Counted from the first letter of the stretch, positions 52,130 through 62,966 are shown. The stretch is 64,000 nucleotides of DNA from Sphingomonas sp. PR090111-T3T-6A (GCF_000383095.1 NZ_AORL01000021.1:372001-436000), one strand, 5' to 3'. Notes: a model not told the origin generated them from the letters alone. Translations and numbers: made by a program.

Positions 52130-53071
52130 TCAGATGCGGAGGCCTTCCGCCTCGGGCAGGCCAGCCATCAGGTTGAGGTTCTGCACGGCAGCCCCGCTCG
52201 CGCCCTTGCCGAGATTGTCGAGCGCGGCGGCGAGGCGGATATGTCCCGTCTTCGGATTGGCGAAGACGAATAGGGCGAGGCGATCCGTATCGCCGACATG
52301 TTCGATCGAGAGCGTGCCCATCGAGGCACTCTCCTCCAGCGAGGCGACGCTGACGAGCGGCGAACCCGCATAGCTGTCCGCGATCGCGGCGTGGACCTGC
52401 TCCACGGTCGTGTCGCTTGCGAGCCGCGACAGATGGAGCGGCACTTCCACGATCATGCCGCGATAGGTGCTCACCACCGACGGCGCGAAGATCGGCGGGA
52501 TGGCGAGGCCCGAATGGCGCTGCATCTCGGGCACATGCTTGTGCGCGAGGGAAAGGCCGTAGGGGCGGAAGGCGGTCGGCGTGGTGCCGGCCTCGAACTC
52601 GGCTATCATCGCCTTGCCTCCGCCCGAATAGCCCGACGCGGCATTGACGCTGAGCGGCGTCTCCGAACTGAGCAGCCCTTCACGGACCAGAGGCCGAACG
52701 AGCGCCAGAAAGCCGGTCGGATAGCAGCCCGGATTGGAGACATAGCGCGCGGAGCGCAGCTCGTCCCGACGCTCGGGCTCGATCTCGGCGAAGCCGTAGG
52801 TCCAGCCCTCGGCCGTCCGGTGTGCCGTGGAGGCGTCGATGAAGCGGGTGGTGAGGCCCTCCGCCAGCGCGACCGCCTCGCGGGCGGCATCGTCGGGCAG
52901 GCAGAGGATGGCGATGTCCGCGCCCGCCAGCGCCTCGGCACGCGCGCCCGCGTCCTTGCGCCGGTCGTCGGGGAGCAGGCTCAGCGTCACGTCGCTGCGG
53001 CCGGAGAGGCGGTCGACGATCTCAATGCCGGTGGTGCCAGCCCCGCCGTCGACGAACACGCGTACAGTCAT
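52130..53071 (-). CDS. argC: N-acetyl-gamma-glutamyl-phosphate reductase (type 2)
   Basis: Arginine biosynthesis: reduces N-acetylglutamyl-5-phosphate to the semialdehyde. The 313-residue product is the short type-2 form, with the catalytic Cys116 in SNPGCYPTG, the cofactor loop VDGGAGTTG and NAASGYSGGGK. It overlaps the upstream NlpC/P60 gene by four bases. Confidence 0.95.
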   Translation of the reverse strand: MTVRVFVDGGAGTTGIEIVDRLSGRSDVTLSLLPDDRRKDAGARAEALAGADIAILCLPDDAAREAVALAEGLTTRFIDASTAHRTAEGWTYGFAEIEPERRDELRSARYVSNPGCYPTGFLALVRPLVREGLLSSETPLSVNAASGYSGGGKAMIAEFEAGTTPTAFRPYGLSLAHKHVPEMQRHSGLAIPPIFAPSVVSTYRGMIVEVPLHLSRLASDTTVEQVHAAIADSYAGSPLVSVASLEESASMGTLSIEHVGDTDRLALFVFANPKTGHIRLAAALDNLGKGASGAAVQNLNLMAGLPEAEGLRI

Positions 53072-54000
53072 CCCAGTCTCCGAAGCGCCGTGATGCCCTT
53101 TCCTTCGGGCTGGCGCGCTAATACGTCCTGAAGAGGCTCCGTCACCACCCGCATCCAGTGGGCGTTGGCGTGGAGCAGATGGGTATCGTCCGCCATCATG
53201 CCAACATGGCCGGGCAGAAAGACGAAATCCCCTCGTCGCAGCGCGCTCCCCTCGGCCAAGGCCTCGCCGAGCGTGGCGGCTTGCTGGTCGGAATCACGCG
53301 GTGCCGCGATGCCGGCGAAAGCGAGCGCGAGCTGCACGAGGCCGGAGCAGTCGATGCCATCGCCCGAGCGCCCGCCCCAGCGATAGGGCGTGCCGGTCAA
53401 GCGGGCGGCAACCTCGACATAGTCGGCCACCGTCTCGCCGAGCGGGGCGACGTGGCGCTGGTGGACGAAGCCGTTGGCGACGGCGAGGAAGCGGCCATCC
53501 TCCCCGGTCGCAGCGATCCGGGCGCCCATGGGCAGCCACTCCACCACCGGAGACTTGATGTCCGGTGCTGCGAAGATGAGCGCGGCGGGCTGCGAGATGA
53601 TGTGTGTCGGCTTCAGCGCGAGGCCGAGCGCATCGATCGCGACATAGCCCACATAGCCGTCGTGCAGGCTGTAGCCCCACGCCCACTCACCACTGCTGTC
53701 GACGACGGCGAAGCCTTCGCCCTTCAGCAGCTCCGATACGGCGGTCGCGCCATGGTTGGGTCCGGCCCGCATCGGTGTCGCGGCAGCGGTGCAGCCATGG
53801 ACGAGCGGGCGGGCATAATGGGGCGCGAACACCCGGTCCGCCAGCGCGACGTCCGCGATATCCTTGCGCACCGCATGGACGCGCGCATCAAGGCGCAGCG
53901 ACGGCCCCGCCAGGCAGAAGCGCTCAGGCGTGCGTGGCGTGGGAGACGGGCTGAGGCCGGCGGCGCTCCTTGCCGGCGATGAGGGCTTTGAAGCCTTCAA
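53068..54000 (-). CDS. NlpC/P60-family cell wall peptidase
   Basis: About 310 residues: two SH3b-like regions, then an NlpC/P60 domain with the catalytic Cys in GRSGDGIDCSGLVQLA and His in LPGHVGMMADDTHLLHANA. It should cut peptide stems of peptidoglycan or muropeptides. No Shine-Dalgarno or ATG/GTG fits the N-terminus. The only conventional in-frame start found is TTG 54000, which overlaps the MarR gene by 77 bases. The start may be another near-cognate codon closer to SLRLDARVHAVR. Confidence 0.85.
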   Translation of the reverse strand: MKASKPSSPARSAAGLSPSPTPRTPERFCLAGPSLRLDARVHAVRKDIADVALADRVFAPHYARPLVHGCTAAATPMRAGPNHGATAVSELLKGEGFAVVDSSGEWAWGYSLHDGYVGYVAIDALGLALKPTHIISQPAALIFAAPDIKSPVVEWLPMGARIAATGEDGRFLAVANGFVHQRHVAPLGETVADYVEVAARLTGTPYRWGGRSGDGIDCSGLVQLALAFAGIAAPRDSDQQAATLGEALAEGSALRRGDFVFLPGHVGMMADDTHLLHANAHWMRVVTEPLQDVLARQPEGKGITALRRLG

Positions 54001-54283
54001 GGAATTCCGCTCCCAGGCTGGTGCGTGTCACGAAGATGTTGCGACGATCGCGTTCGTCACGTTCGCGGCGCAGATAGCCGAGGCGGCCCAGCGTATTCAA
54101 GGCGCGTGTCACGACCGGTTTCGATACGCCGAGCGTTCCGGCCAGACCTCGCACCGTATGGGGGCCACTGGTTCGATAGACGAGCAGCAGGAGCGCCATT
54201 TGTCGGTTGGTGAGATCCGGCTGGCCCGACCGGACGTAGGCGACCAGCGCCTCCATCCATGTGCTGAGCGGTTCGTTCTTCAC
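53924..54283 (-). CDS. MarR-family transcriptional regulator
   Basis: A 119-residue winged helix-turn-helix protein: LTNRQMALLLLVY, HTVRGLAGTLGVSKPVVTRALNTLGRLG for the recognition helix, and the wing RRERDERDRRNIFVTRT. GTG 54283 fits the family start. Its end overlaps the NlpC/P60 gene, so it may regulate its own operon with argC. Ligand unknown. Confidence 0.87.
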   Translation of the reverse strand: MKNEPLSTWMEALVAYVRSGQPDLTNRQMALLLLVYRTSGPHTVRGLAGTLGVSKPVVTRALNTLGRLGYLRRERDERDRRNIFVTRTSLGAEFLEGFKALIAGKERRRPQPVSHATHA

Positions 54284-54393
54284 GCTTCGGATGTCCCGTA
54301 TAGTCCCGCGACCCCTGCCGCCGGATCATATCAGAAACACGCGAAAGCGCCGATCGTTTCCTTGCCGTTCGAAAAGGATTTGAGGCGGCCCGG

Positions 54394-55794
54394 TCAGCCG
54401 CCCCCATAACGGCGGCGCAACATGCTCCACGCCGCGCGAAGGCCCAGCGCTTCCCCGCCTTTCGGGCGGCCCGGCTTGGCCGATGGCATCCAGGCGAAGG
54501 TATCGAAATGCGCCCAGGGGATGTCGGCCGGCACGAACTTCTCGAGGAAGAGCGCCGCCGTGATGCTGCCCGCGAAGCCGCCTTCGGGGGCGTTGTTGAG
54601 GTCCGCCACGTCGGATTTCAGCATGTCGCGATAGCCGGCCCAGAGCGGCAGGCGCCACAGCGGGTCGGCGCTTTCGTCCCCGGCGGCGAGGAGCGCGGTC
54701 GCGATCGCCTCGTCGTTGGCGAACATCGCGGGAAGGTCCGGCCCCAGCGCGACGCGGGCGGCGCCGGTGAGCGTCGCGAAATCGAGGATCAGGTCGGGAC
54801 GGACGGTGCCTTCGCCCTCGGCTGCGCGGGTGAGCGCGTCCGCGAGGATCAGGCGACCCTCGGCGTCGGTATTGGCGATCTCGACGCTCAGCCCCTTGCG
54901 CGAGGTGAGGATGTCGCCCGGCCGCATCGCATCGCCGGCAATGGCGTTCTCGACCGCCGGGATGAGCAAATGCAGCCGCACCGGCAGCTTCGCGCCCATG
55001 ATGAGATCGGCCAGCGCCAGCGCGTGCGCCGCGCCGCCCATGTCCTTCTTCATGATCCGCATGCCCGACGCGGGCTTGATGTCGAGCCCGCCGGAATCGA
55101 AGCAGACGCCCTTGCCGACGATAGCGACGCGCGGATGGCCCGGATCGCCCCATTCCAGCTCGATCAGGCGCGGCCCCCGCGCTGTCGCGGCGGCGCGGCC
55201 GACGGCGGCGACCATCGGATAATCATGCTCCAGTGCATCGCCCCGGATCACGCGGGTGCTGGCGCCGTGGCGGTTGGCGATGTCCTCTGCGGCGGCCTGA
55301 AGATTGGCCGGCCCCATATCGTTGGGCGGCGTGTCCACCAGATCGCGCACGAGCGCGACGGCGGCGGCCAGTGCCACCGTCTCGTCGATCCGTGCCGCCT
55401 CCGGGGTCAGAAGCACGCGCCGCTTCGCCGGCTCGGCATCCTTGTGATAGCGATCGAAGCGATGCTGGGCGAGCAGCCAGCCGAGCGCAGCCACACCCGG
55501 CGCGCCCTCGGACAGGCGGAACGTGCCGTCCGGCAGCTTGGCGACGGCGGCCGCGAGATCCCAGGGGCCAACCTTCTCCGGCATGCCGACCGCGCCGGCC
55601 CATTCGTCGGCCTTGTTGCCGGGTACGAAGGCGAACTCGCCGGGCTTGCCCTGGAAACCGGCGGCGGCAGCGGCGGCGCGGACGCGCTCCGGCTGGGCGT
55701 TGAGCCACTCCTCATAGCCGCCCGCATGCACGAGATGGAGGACATGGGCGGGTTGGCCGCGATCGGCCTGGAGCAGCGAGGCAAAGTCAGTCAT
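54394..55794 (-). CDS. Leucyl aminopeptidase family M17
   Basis: A 466-residue cytosolic dizinc/dimanganese aminopeptidase. The metal-site segments are VGKGVCFDSGGLDIKPASGM with KKDMGGA and NTDAEGRLILADAL, the M17 signature. A less conserved N-terminal domain precedes them. It probably recycles peptides. PepA or PepB type cannot be separated by eye. Separate from its neighbours by about 110 bases on both sides. Confidence 0.92.
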   Translation of the reverse strand: MTDFASLLQADRGQPAHVLHLVHAGGYEEWLNAQPERVRAAAAAAGFQGKPGEFAFVPGNKADEWAGAVGMPEKVGPWDLAAAVAKLPDGTFRLSEGAPGVAALGWLLAQHRFDRYHKDAEPAKRRVLLTPEAARIDETVALAAAVALVRDLVDTPPNDMGPANLQAAAEDIANRHGASTRVIRGDALEHDYPMVAAVGRAAATARGPRLIELEWGDPGHPRVAIVGKGVCFDSGGLDIKPASGMRIMKKDMGGAAHALALADLIMGAKLPVRLHLLIPAVENAIAGDAMRPGDILTSRKGLSVEIANTDAEGRLILADALTRAAEGEGTVRPDLILDFATLTGAARVALGPDLPAMFANDEAIATALLAAGDESADPLWRLPLWAGYRDMLKSDVADLNNAPEGGFAGSITAALFLEKFVPADIPWAHFDTFAWMPSAKPGRPKGGEALGLRAAWSMLRRRYGGG

Positions 55795-55867
55795 GACGCC
55801 AACCTACAACGGGACGGCGCGCGCGTCACCCGGAGGTGGCGGATTTCGGCGGTTGCCCGGTGGCTGA

Positions 55868-55904
55868 CGCCCGCCCTTTCGCATGACCTCGAAAGGGCGG
55901 GGCG
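55868..55904 (-). terminator. Hairpin after rimO
   Basis: A near-perfect stem of about 13 bp (CGCCCGCCCTTTCG with CGAAAGGGCGGGGCG) lies between the rimO stop and the aminopeptidase start, both minus-strand. It lacks a T-run and may act as a weak terminator or mRNA end. Confidence 0.45.
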
Positions 55905-55910
55905 CCGATT

Positions 55911-57242
55911 TCAGGCGGGCACGCCGTAGAGGTCGTGCTCGTCGGCATCCTCCACCTCGACGCGGACGATGTCGCCCGCCTTGAGGTGGCCTGCGTCGCG
56001 GAGGAAGACTTCGCCGTCGATCTCGGGCGCGTCGGCCTTGGAGCGGCCGGTCGCGCCGCCATCCTCGTCCACCGCGTCGATGATGACGTCGAGCGTGCGG
56101 CCGATCTTGGCCTGGAGCTTGGCGGCCGAGATCGCGGCCGTCTTCTCCATGATGCGCTGGTAACGCTCTTCCTTCACCTCTTCGGGCACCGGATCGGGCA
56201 GGTCGTTCGCCGCCGCACCCTCGACCGGCTCGAAGCGGAAGGCGCCGACGCGATCGAGCTGGGCTTCGTCCAGCCAGTCGAGAAGATATTGGAAATCCTC
56301 CTCGGTCTCGCCTGGGAAGCCGACCACGAAGGTCGAGCGGATCGCGATGTCGGGCGCGATCGTGCGCCAGTTCTTGATCCGCTCCAGCACCTTGGCGTCG
56401 TTGCCGGGGCGCTTCATCGCTCGTAGCACCTTGGGCGAGGCGTGCTGGAAGGGGATGTCGAGATAGGGGAGCACCAGCCCCTCTGCCATCAGCGGGATCA
56501 CATGATCCACATGCGGATAGGGATAGACATAATGGAGCCGCACCCAGGCATCGAGCTTGCCCAGCTCGCGCGCGAGGTCGGTCATGTGCGCGCGCACCTC
56601 GCCGCCGGACTTCAGCGGATAGGAAGCGTGGCGCAGGTCGACGCCATAGGCCGAGGTGTCCTGGCTGATGACCAGCAGCTCTTTCGTGCCCGCCGCGACG
56701 AGCTTCTCGGCTTCGCGCAGGATCGCATCCGGGCGGCGGCTGACGAGATCACCGCGCAGGCTCGGGATGATGCAGAAGGAGCAGCGGTGGTTGCAGCCTT
56801 CGGAAATCTTCAGATAGCTGTAGTGCTTGGGCGTGAGCTTGAGATCGCGCTCGGGCACCAGATCGAGATAGGCGGACGGCGTGACCGGCGCCGCCTCATG
56901 CACCGCGCCCACCACCTGCTCATATTGATGCGCGCCGGTGACGGCGAGCACATCGGGGAAGCGCTCGCGGATCAGCTCGGCTTCCTTGCCCATGCAGCCG
57001 GTGACGATGACGCGGCCATTCTCCGCGATCGCCTCGCCAATGGCTTCGAGGCTCTCTTCCTTCGCGGAATCGAGGAAGCCGCAGGTGTTGACGAGCACCA
57101 CGTCCGCGCCGGCATAGTCGCCGGACATGGCATAGCCGTCCGAGCGGAGCTTGGTGAGGATGCGCTCGCTGTCGACGAGGTTCTTCGGACAGCCAAGCGA
57201 TACCATGCCGATCTTCGGCGGGGAGGGGAGTTCTATGGTCAT
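55911..57242 (-). CDS. rimO: Ribosomal protein S12 methylthiotransferase
   Basis: Radical-SAM enzyme that methylthiolates an Asp of ribosomal protein S12. The 443-residue protein has the N-terminal UPF0004 domain with cluster cysteines (SLGCPKN, NTCGFLD, TGCMGK), the radical-SAM motif GCNHRCSFC, and a C-terminal TRAM domain. SLGCPKNxVDSE separates RimO from MiaB. Start taken at MTIELPSPP (57242). Confidence 0.94.
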   Translation of the reverse strand: MTIELPSPPKIGMVSLGCPKNLVDSERILTKLRSDGYAMSGDYAGADVVLVNTCGFLDSAKEESLEAIGEAIAENGRVIVTGCMGKEAELIRERFPDVLAVTGAHQYEQVVGAVHEAAPVTPSAYLDLVPERDLKLTPKHYSYLKISEGCNHRCSFCIIPSLRGDLVSRRPDAILREAEKLVAAGTKELLVISQDTSAYGVDLRHASYPLKSGGEVRAHMTDLARELGKLDAWVRLHYVYPYPHVDHVIPLMAEGLVLPYLDIPFQHASPKVLRAMKRPGNDAKVLERIKNWRTIAPDIAIRSTFVVGFPGETEEDFQYLLDWLDEAQLDRVGAFRFEPVEGAAANDLPDPVPEEVKEERYQRIMEKTAAISAAKLQAKIGRTLDVIIDAVDEDGGATGRSKADAPEIDGEVFLRDAGHLKAGDIVRVEVEDADEHDLYGVPA

Positions 57243-57281
57243 GGGAGCGGGCGCGCACATAGTGCAACGCGGCGCATTTTA

Positions 57282-58472
57282 CTAGGCCTCGGTCAAAACC
57301 GCGAGCGTCGTGCGGTTGCGGCCTTCGATCTTGGAGCGATAAAGCGCCCGGTCGGCCTGATCGAGCGCTTCGGCCAGCGTCTCCTCCGCCGGGCCGCCGC
57401 CGAGTTCGACCGCAGTCACGCCGAAGCTGGCCGTGACGGGCACGGGCATATCCTCGTTGAGGAACCCCGCCGCGATACCGGCGCGGACGCGATCCATCAC
57501 CTCGACAGCCTCTTCCGCGCTGCTGTTCACCAGCAGCAGGGCAAATTCCTCGCCGCCGATCCGGCCCACCAGATCGCCCTTGCGCAGAGCGCGGGACAGG
57601 CTCCGCGCGATGAAGCGCAGCGTCCGGTCGCCGGCGGTATGACCGAAGCGATCGTTGATGCTCTTGAAGTGATCGATGTCGACCAAGGTGATCGCGATCG
57701 GCTGACGATGTCGCCGCCCGTTCGAGACCGCTCGGACTGCGGCCTCATGAAACCCGCGCCGGTTGAACACGCCGGTCAGCGGATCGCTCGCGGCCAGAGC
57801 GCGGAGCTTTGCCGCCAGATCGGACGCGATCAGCAGATTGGCCGACACGCCGTTGGCCACGAACACCGGCGTCAGGCCGGCGAGATAGAAGTCCATGAAG
57901 AAGCTCGCCAGCCGATGGTCTTCCGGATGGAGGCGGCCCTTCATGTCCAGGAAGACAAGCAGCAGTTCGAACAGCACGAACACCACGAGCGTGGCCATGG
58001 TGGCCCATTCCGCGGCCTCTGGCTCGCGATCGCGTGGACGGATGGCTGCGATCGCGATGCTCAGCATCACCGAGGTGAAGAGCCCGTCGGTCGCCGACAG
58101 CCACCAGGGATGCACGCTGTGCCGCAATGCTTCGTTGACGAGGAACACGGTGACGAAGGCGATGCCGATGCCCCGTGCCCAGCTCTCGAGCTTGGCCCGC
58201 TGCCGTGCGCCGATCGCCACCAACGACGCCGCCGCCAGAATGCAGGCAAATTCCACCATTTCCAGAATGGGATGGAGGTTCGGCCGGGCGGTGCCGACTG
58301 CCACGGCGATGATCTCGATGCCGTAGAGGAAGTAGGCGATCGACCAGCTTAGCGCGTGACGCGGGCGTCCGAAGCAGGCCCAGCCGATCGCCATCGCCGT
58401 TCCCAGCACGAGGCTGATGACCAGCATCGCCACCGAGATGACGACGCTCGCCTGGATGTCTTCTGCCCCCAT
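57282..58472 (-). CDS. Membrane-bound GGDEF diguanylate cyclase
   Basis: A 396-residue protein with about six N-terminal membrane helices and a C-terminal GGDEF domain. The active-site loop GGEEF is near residue 306, with DPLTGVFNRRGF and DIDHFKSINDRFGH before it. It should make cyclic di-GMP, which often raises EPS output. No canonical RxxD inhibitory site was confirmed. It lies between rimO and the nlpD-like gene without overlaps. Confidence 0.92.
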   Translation of the reverse strand: MGAEDIQASVVISVAMLVISLVLGTAMAIGWACFGRPRHALSWSIAYFLYGIEIIAVAVGTARPNLHPILEMVEFACILAAASLVAIGARQRAKLESWARGIGIAFVTVFLVNEALRHSVHPWWLSATDGLFTSVMLSIAIAAIRPRDREPEAAEWATMATLVVFVLFELLLVFLDMKGRLHPEDHRLASFFMDFYLAGLTPVFVANGVSANLLIASDLAAKLRALAASDPLTGVFNRRGFHEAAVRAVSNGRRHRQPIAITLVDIDHFKSINDRFGHTAGDRTLRFIARSLSRALRKGDLVGRIGGEEFALLLVNSSAEEAVEVMDRVRAGIAAGFLNEDMPVPVTASFGVTAVELGGGPAEETLAEALDQADRALYRSKIEGRNRTTLAVLTEA

Positions 58473-58481
58473 GGTCCGGCC

Positions 58482-59591
58482 CTATTCGCGGGCCGCGGGC
58501 AGGTAGCGTAGCGGATCGACCGGTGTCCGCTTGTCGCGGATCTCGAAATGGAGTTGCGGCTTGTTCACCGAGCCGGTCGCGCCGGCGCGGGCGATCACGT
58601 CGCCGCGATGGACGGATTGGCCGCGCGTCACGAGGATCTGCTCGGCATGGCCATAAGCGGTGATCCAGCCATCGCCGTGCTTGATGAGGATCAGGCCGCC
58701 ATAGACCGCGATGGCAGAGCCGGCATAGGCGACCACGCCGTCCGCCGCCGCCCGGATCGGATCGCCCCGGTTGGCGGCGATATTGATGCCGTCATTGCGA
58801 CGGCCGTCACCCGAGGGACCGAAGCGGCCGATGATCTGGCCCGAGAGCGGCCAGTCGAACTTGCCCGAGAAGGCACGCGGTTCCGCGATGGCGACGTCGG
58901 TGTGGAGTGGCTTTTTGGGCGTAGCGGTCGGCGCCTTCGGTGCGGCGTCGGTCGCGATGGCGGGCTCGGAGCCGGTTGCCAGATCGTCGATGTCGAGGCT
59001 GAAGGCATGGGCCCGCTGCTCGACTGTCATTTGCGCGGTTTCCGGCGCGCTCGGCAGCAGCAGCCGCTGGCCATTGCGGAGGACGTAAGGCGGCTGGAGG
59101 TCGTTCAGGTCCGCGATCCGGGACCATTCGATGCCATAGGCGCGCGCGATGGCAATGCCGCTCTGGCCCTCGCGGACGAGATGATAGCGGCCGCCGGGAA
59201 TCTTCAGATGCTGCCCGGTGCGCACCACGAAGGGGGCGGGAATGTTGTTGGCACGGGCGATGGCTTCCGATCCGGCACCGGTCTGGTTGCCGATCGAGCG
59301 GATCGTGTCGCCGGATTTCACGATATAGGTCGAATCGGAGATGGTCTTGGCGTCCGCGGTCACCTGCCGCGTCAGCCAGGAGGGCGTCGGCTGCTTGACC
59401 GAATTCGGGATGTCGGCAGTGCGGATATGCCCGCGACTGGAGGCCGTAAGCTCGGACGACAGGGGGCGCGAGGAGGGCGAGGGCGTGCTGCCCTTGTCGC
59501 CATAGGATTCGGGTGGAGCGCCACGCGGGATGCAGCCGCTGGTCGCTAGAAGCGCGATCGCCATTACCCAACGACCGGAACGCGCCGTCAT
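58482..59591 (-). CDS. LysM/M23 lipoprotein, NlpD-like amidase activator
   Basis: A 369-residue lipoprotein (lipobox SGC near residue 20) with two LysM domains (SDSTYIVKSGDTIRSIG; YHLVREGQSGIAIA) and a C-terminal M23 domain. The zinc ligands are lost: HxxxD reads NDGIN and the final HxH reads QLH. The NlpD/EnvC group is degenerate in the same way and activates cell-wall amidases in division. Position after surE fits nlpD. Confidence 0.87.
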   Translation of the reverse strand: MTARSGRWVMAIALLATSGCIPRGAPPESYGDKGSTPSPSSRPLSSELTASSRGHIRTADIPNSVKQPTPSWLTRQVTADAKTISDSTYIVKSGDTIRSIGNQTGAGSEAIARANNIPAPFVVRTGQHLKIPGGRYHLVREGQSGIAIARAYGIEWSRIADLNDLQPPYVLRNGQRLLLPSAPETAQMTVEQRAHAFSLDIDDLATGSEPAIATDAAPKAPTATPKKPLHTDVAIAEPRAFSGKFDWPLSGQIIGRFGPSGDGRRNDGINIAANRGDPIRAAADGVVAYAGSAIAVYGGLILIKHGDGWITAYGHAEQILVTRGQSVHRGDVIARAGATGSVNKPQLHFEIRDKRTPVDPLRYLPAARE

Positions 59592-59660
59592 GCCCCAAAC
59601 CCCGCAGCTACCCTCGCGGTGCCTTACTGGCGGAAGGGGGCGCTGCCAAGAGACGCGTGA

Positions 59661-60419
59661 TCAATAGCTTGCGGCGAGGGATGACAGCGCCTCACGATAG
59701 GTGAGATCGAGATGGAGCGGCGTCACGGTGACATGGCCGCCCGCGATCGCTTCCAGATCGGTATTCTCGCCCGTGGTGTGAACAATCCCGCCGAAGTGCA
59801 GCCAGTAATAGGGAAATCCGCGCGGGTCGGTATGCCGGACCATGCTGGCCCGCCCATAGTCGCGGATGCCTTGGCCGACGACGCGAATGCCCTTCACTTC
59901 CTCTGGCGACAGCGCCGGGAAGTTGATGTTGACCAGCATCCCCGGCGCGAAGGGCGTATCGAGCAGCGGACGGATCGCCCGCTCGCCCCATGCCTCGGCG
60001 ACGGCAAAGGAGACATTCTCGCCTGCCGCCTCGCGGGCATGGACCTGACTCAGCGCGACCGAGCGGATGCCGGCCAGCGCGCCTTCCATCGCGGCGGAGA
60101 CGGTGCCCGAATAGGTCACGTCCTCGCCCAGGTTGGCGCCGCGATTGACGCCCGAGAGGATCAGGTCGGGCGGTCCGTCCAGCACCTCCAGCAGGGCCAT
60201 CATCACCGCGTCGGTGGGCGTGCCCGTCACGGAGAAGCGCCGCTCGCCATGCTGGCGCAGGCGGAGCGGCCGGGTGAGGGTCAACGAATGCCCCGTGCCC
60301 GACTGCTCCTCCGATGGCGCCACCACCCAGACATCGTCGCTGAACCGGCGCGCGATCGTCTCCGCGATGCCGAGCCCACGGGCATGGATGCCGTCGTCGT
60401 TGGTGACGAGGATGCGCAT
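59661..60419 (-). CDS. surE: 5'/3'-nucleotidase SurE
   Basis: A 252-residue metal-dependent nucleotidase. The N-terminus MRILVTNDDGIHA supplies Asp8 and Asp9. APSEEQSGTGHSLT and LSGVNRGANLGEDVTYSGTV are the family signatures. The start at 60419 is two bases from the serS stop; longer readings run into serS. Confidence 0.95.
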   Translation of the reverse strand: MRILVTNDDGIHARGLGIAETIARRFSDDVWVVAPSEEQSGTGHSLTLTRPLRLRQHGERRFSVTGTPTDAVMMALLEVLDGPPDLILSGVNRGANLGEDVTYSGTVSAAMEGALAGIRSVALSQVHAREAAGENVSFAVAEAWGERAIRPLLDTPFAPGMLVNINFPALSPEEVKGIRVVGQGIRDYGRASMVRHTDPRGFPYYWLHFGGIVHTTGENTDLEAIAGGHVTVTPLHLDLTYREALSSLAASY

Positions 60420-60421
60420 GG

Positions 60422-61711
<1,290 letters not shown>

Positions 61712-61735
61712 CTATGGCGGGCGGGCGCGGCCTTC

Positions 61736-61760
61736 GCAACCCTCACCCGGCGGTCGCGTT
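61736..61760 (+). promoter_or_regulatory. Candidate general-stress (EcfG-type) promoter
   Basis: GCAAC, 16 bases, CGTT, against the alphaproteobacterial consensus GGAAC-N16/17-CGTT: one mismatch. It ends 33 bases before the host-attachment gene. It is short enough to arise by chance. Confidence 0.3.
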
Positions 61761-61792
61761 TATCCGATGCACGCAGACATCGGAGAAATGCT

Positions 61793-62233
61793 ATGCGCGT
61801 ACCCCGCAACAGCGTCATTCTCGTGGCCGATGGCCGCAAACGGCTCCTCCTGCGCAACGAGGGAGATGCCGCGGCGCCGAACCTTACCGTCATGAGCGCC
61901 GTCGAAGAGCCTGCGAGCAAGACCCGCGAGATGGTGACCGATTCGCCCGGCCGATCCTTCGCGCCCAACGCCGGCGGCGGAGCCTTTCCATCGGCCGACG
62001 CGCACGAGATCGAGGGGCTGCGCTTTGCGGCGGATACGGCGGAGATGTTGTCCCAAGGTGTGCAATCCGGCGACTTTTCGGATTTGATCGTGATAGCGCC
62101 GCCGAAGACGCTGGGACAGCTCCGTAAGCATTATCATCGCGATGTGGAGAACAGGATTCTCCGGGAAGTGAGCAAGGATATGACCGGGAGCCCCGTGGGC
62201 GAGATTGAGAAGGTCCTGACGGCGCTGGATTGA
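61793..62233 (+). CDS. Host attachment protein family (COG5622-like)
   Basis: A 146-residue soluble protein: SVILVADGRKRLLLRNEG at the start, then DLIVIAPPKTLGQLRKHYHRDVENRILREVSKDMTGSPVGEIEKVL. The family was named from an Agrobacterium attachment phenotype, but its biochemistry is unknown; the fold resembles eRF1/archaeal release-type nucleotide-free domains. GGAGAA lies ten bases ahead of the ATG. Divergent from serS. Confidence 0.82.
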   Translation: MRVPRNSVILVADGRKRLLLRNEGDAAAPNLTVMSAVEEPASKTREMVTDSPGRSFAPNAGGGAFPSADAHEIEGLRFAADTAEMLSQGVQSGDFSDLIVIAPPKTLGQLRKHYHRDVENRILREVSKDMTGSPVGEIEKVLTALD

Positions 62234-62348
62234 GGTGATTTTACGTCTCGTCGTTTCTTCGTCTCGGTTCGTCTCTCAGTGGTTCCCTCATTGGGCGTTT
62301 GAATGTGTTGATGCTTCAGTTTGGATGAAATCCACGGAGGATTAGACG

Positions 62349-62966
62349 ATGAAGTTCATGAAGACGGGGCTGATGCTGGGGGCTGCCACGGCGATGGTGC
62401 CGGCTCTGGCGTTCGCCCAGACGACGGCTCCGTCCACCGGCGCGGCTGCCGGCTCGACGCCTCCTGCGGCTACTGCTCCGGCGACGGCGCCGACCTCGTC
62501 GGCCACGCTCACGGCGGGTGCCAAGGTGCTCGACACGTCGGGCGGCACGGTCGGCTCGATCGAAAGTGTCGACGGCGATTTCGTCGTGCTCGCGACCAGC
62601 AAGAGCAAGGTGCGCCTGCCCAAAACCAGCTTCGCCATGGGCCCTAACGGTCCTGTGATCGCGATGACGGCCGCCCAGATCGACGCGGCGGTGGCCCAGG
62701 CGGCGCCTGCGCCTCAGGCGTCGGCGGGCAAGCCGGACGTCTCGCAGGGCGCAGCGGTCGCCGACATGCAGGGCGGTGCGGTCGGCACGATCGCGGCCGT
62801 CGATGCCCAGTTCGCCACGTTGGAACTCGCGAGCGGCGGCAAGGTTCGCCTTCCGATCACGGCTTTCGGCGCGGGCACGAATGGCGGCCTCCGCATCGCG
62901 ATGACCGCGCAGCAGCTCAGTGCTGCGGCCGGCGCCAGCGGGGCCGGCACAGGCGGCTCGCACTAA
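62349..62966 (+). CDS. Exported protein with two PRC-barrel-like repeats
   Basis: A 205-residue protein with a signal peptide (cleaved near ALAFA), an Ala/Thr/Pro-rich linker and two homologous halves of about 60 residues. Both halves show GxxVxDxxGGxVGxI, then KVRLP, and IAMTAxQ. It is likely periplasmic. No function is assigned; PRC-barrel-like proteins are common in sphingomonads. A bidirectional terminator follows. Confidence 0.8.
   Translation: MKFMKTGLMLGAATAMVPALAFAQTTAPSTGAAAGSTPPAATAPATAPTSSATLTAGAKVLDTSGGTVGSIESVDGDFVVLATSKSKVRLPKTSFAMGPNGPVIAMTAAQIDAAVAQAAPAPQASAGKPDVSQGAAVADMQGGAVGTIAAVDAQFATLELASGGKVRLPITAFGAGTNGGLRIAMTAQQLSAAAGASGAGTGGSH

Noticed and set aside
56442-58352. A 636-codon plus-strand frame across rimO and the GGDEF gene
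   Set aside because: It runs over two genes with unmistakable motifs on the other strand and shows no motif of its own.
58482-59591. Active M23 endopeptidase
   Set aside because: Zinc ligands are replaced (NDGIN, QLH). The NlpD/EnvC-type activator role is the normal state, so it is not listed as an anomaly.
62233-62348. Repeated CGTCTC/TCGTCTC words as a possible repeat array
   Set aside because: Only three short, irregularly spaced copies; consistent with chance in a pyrimidine-rich leader.
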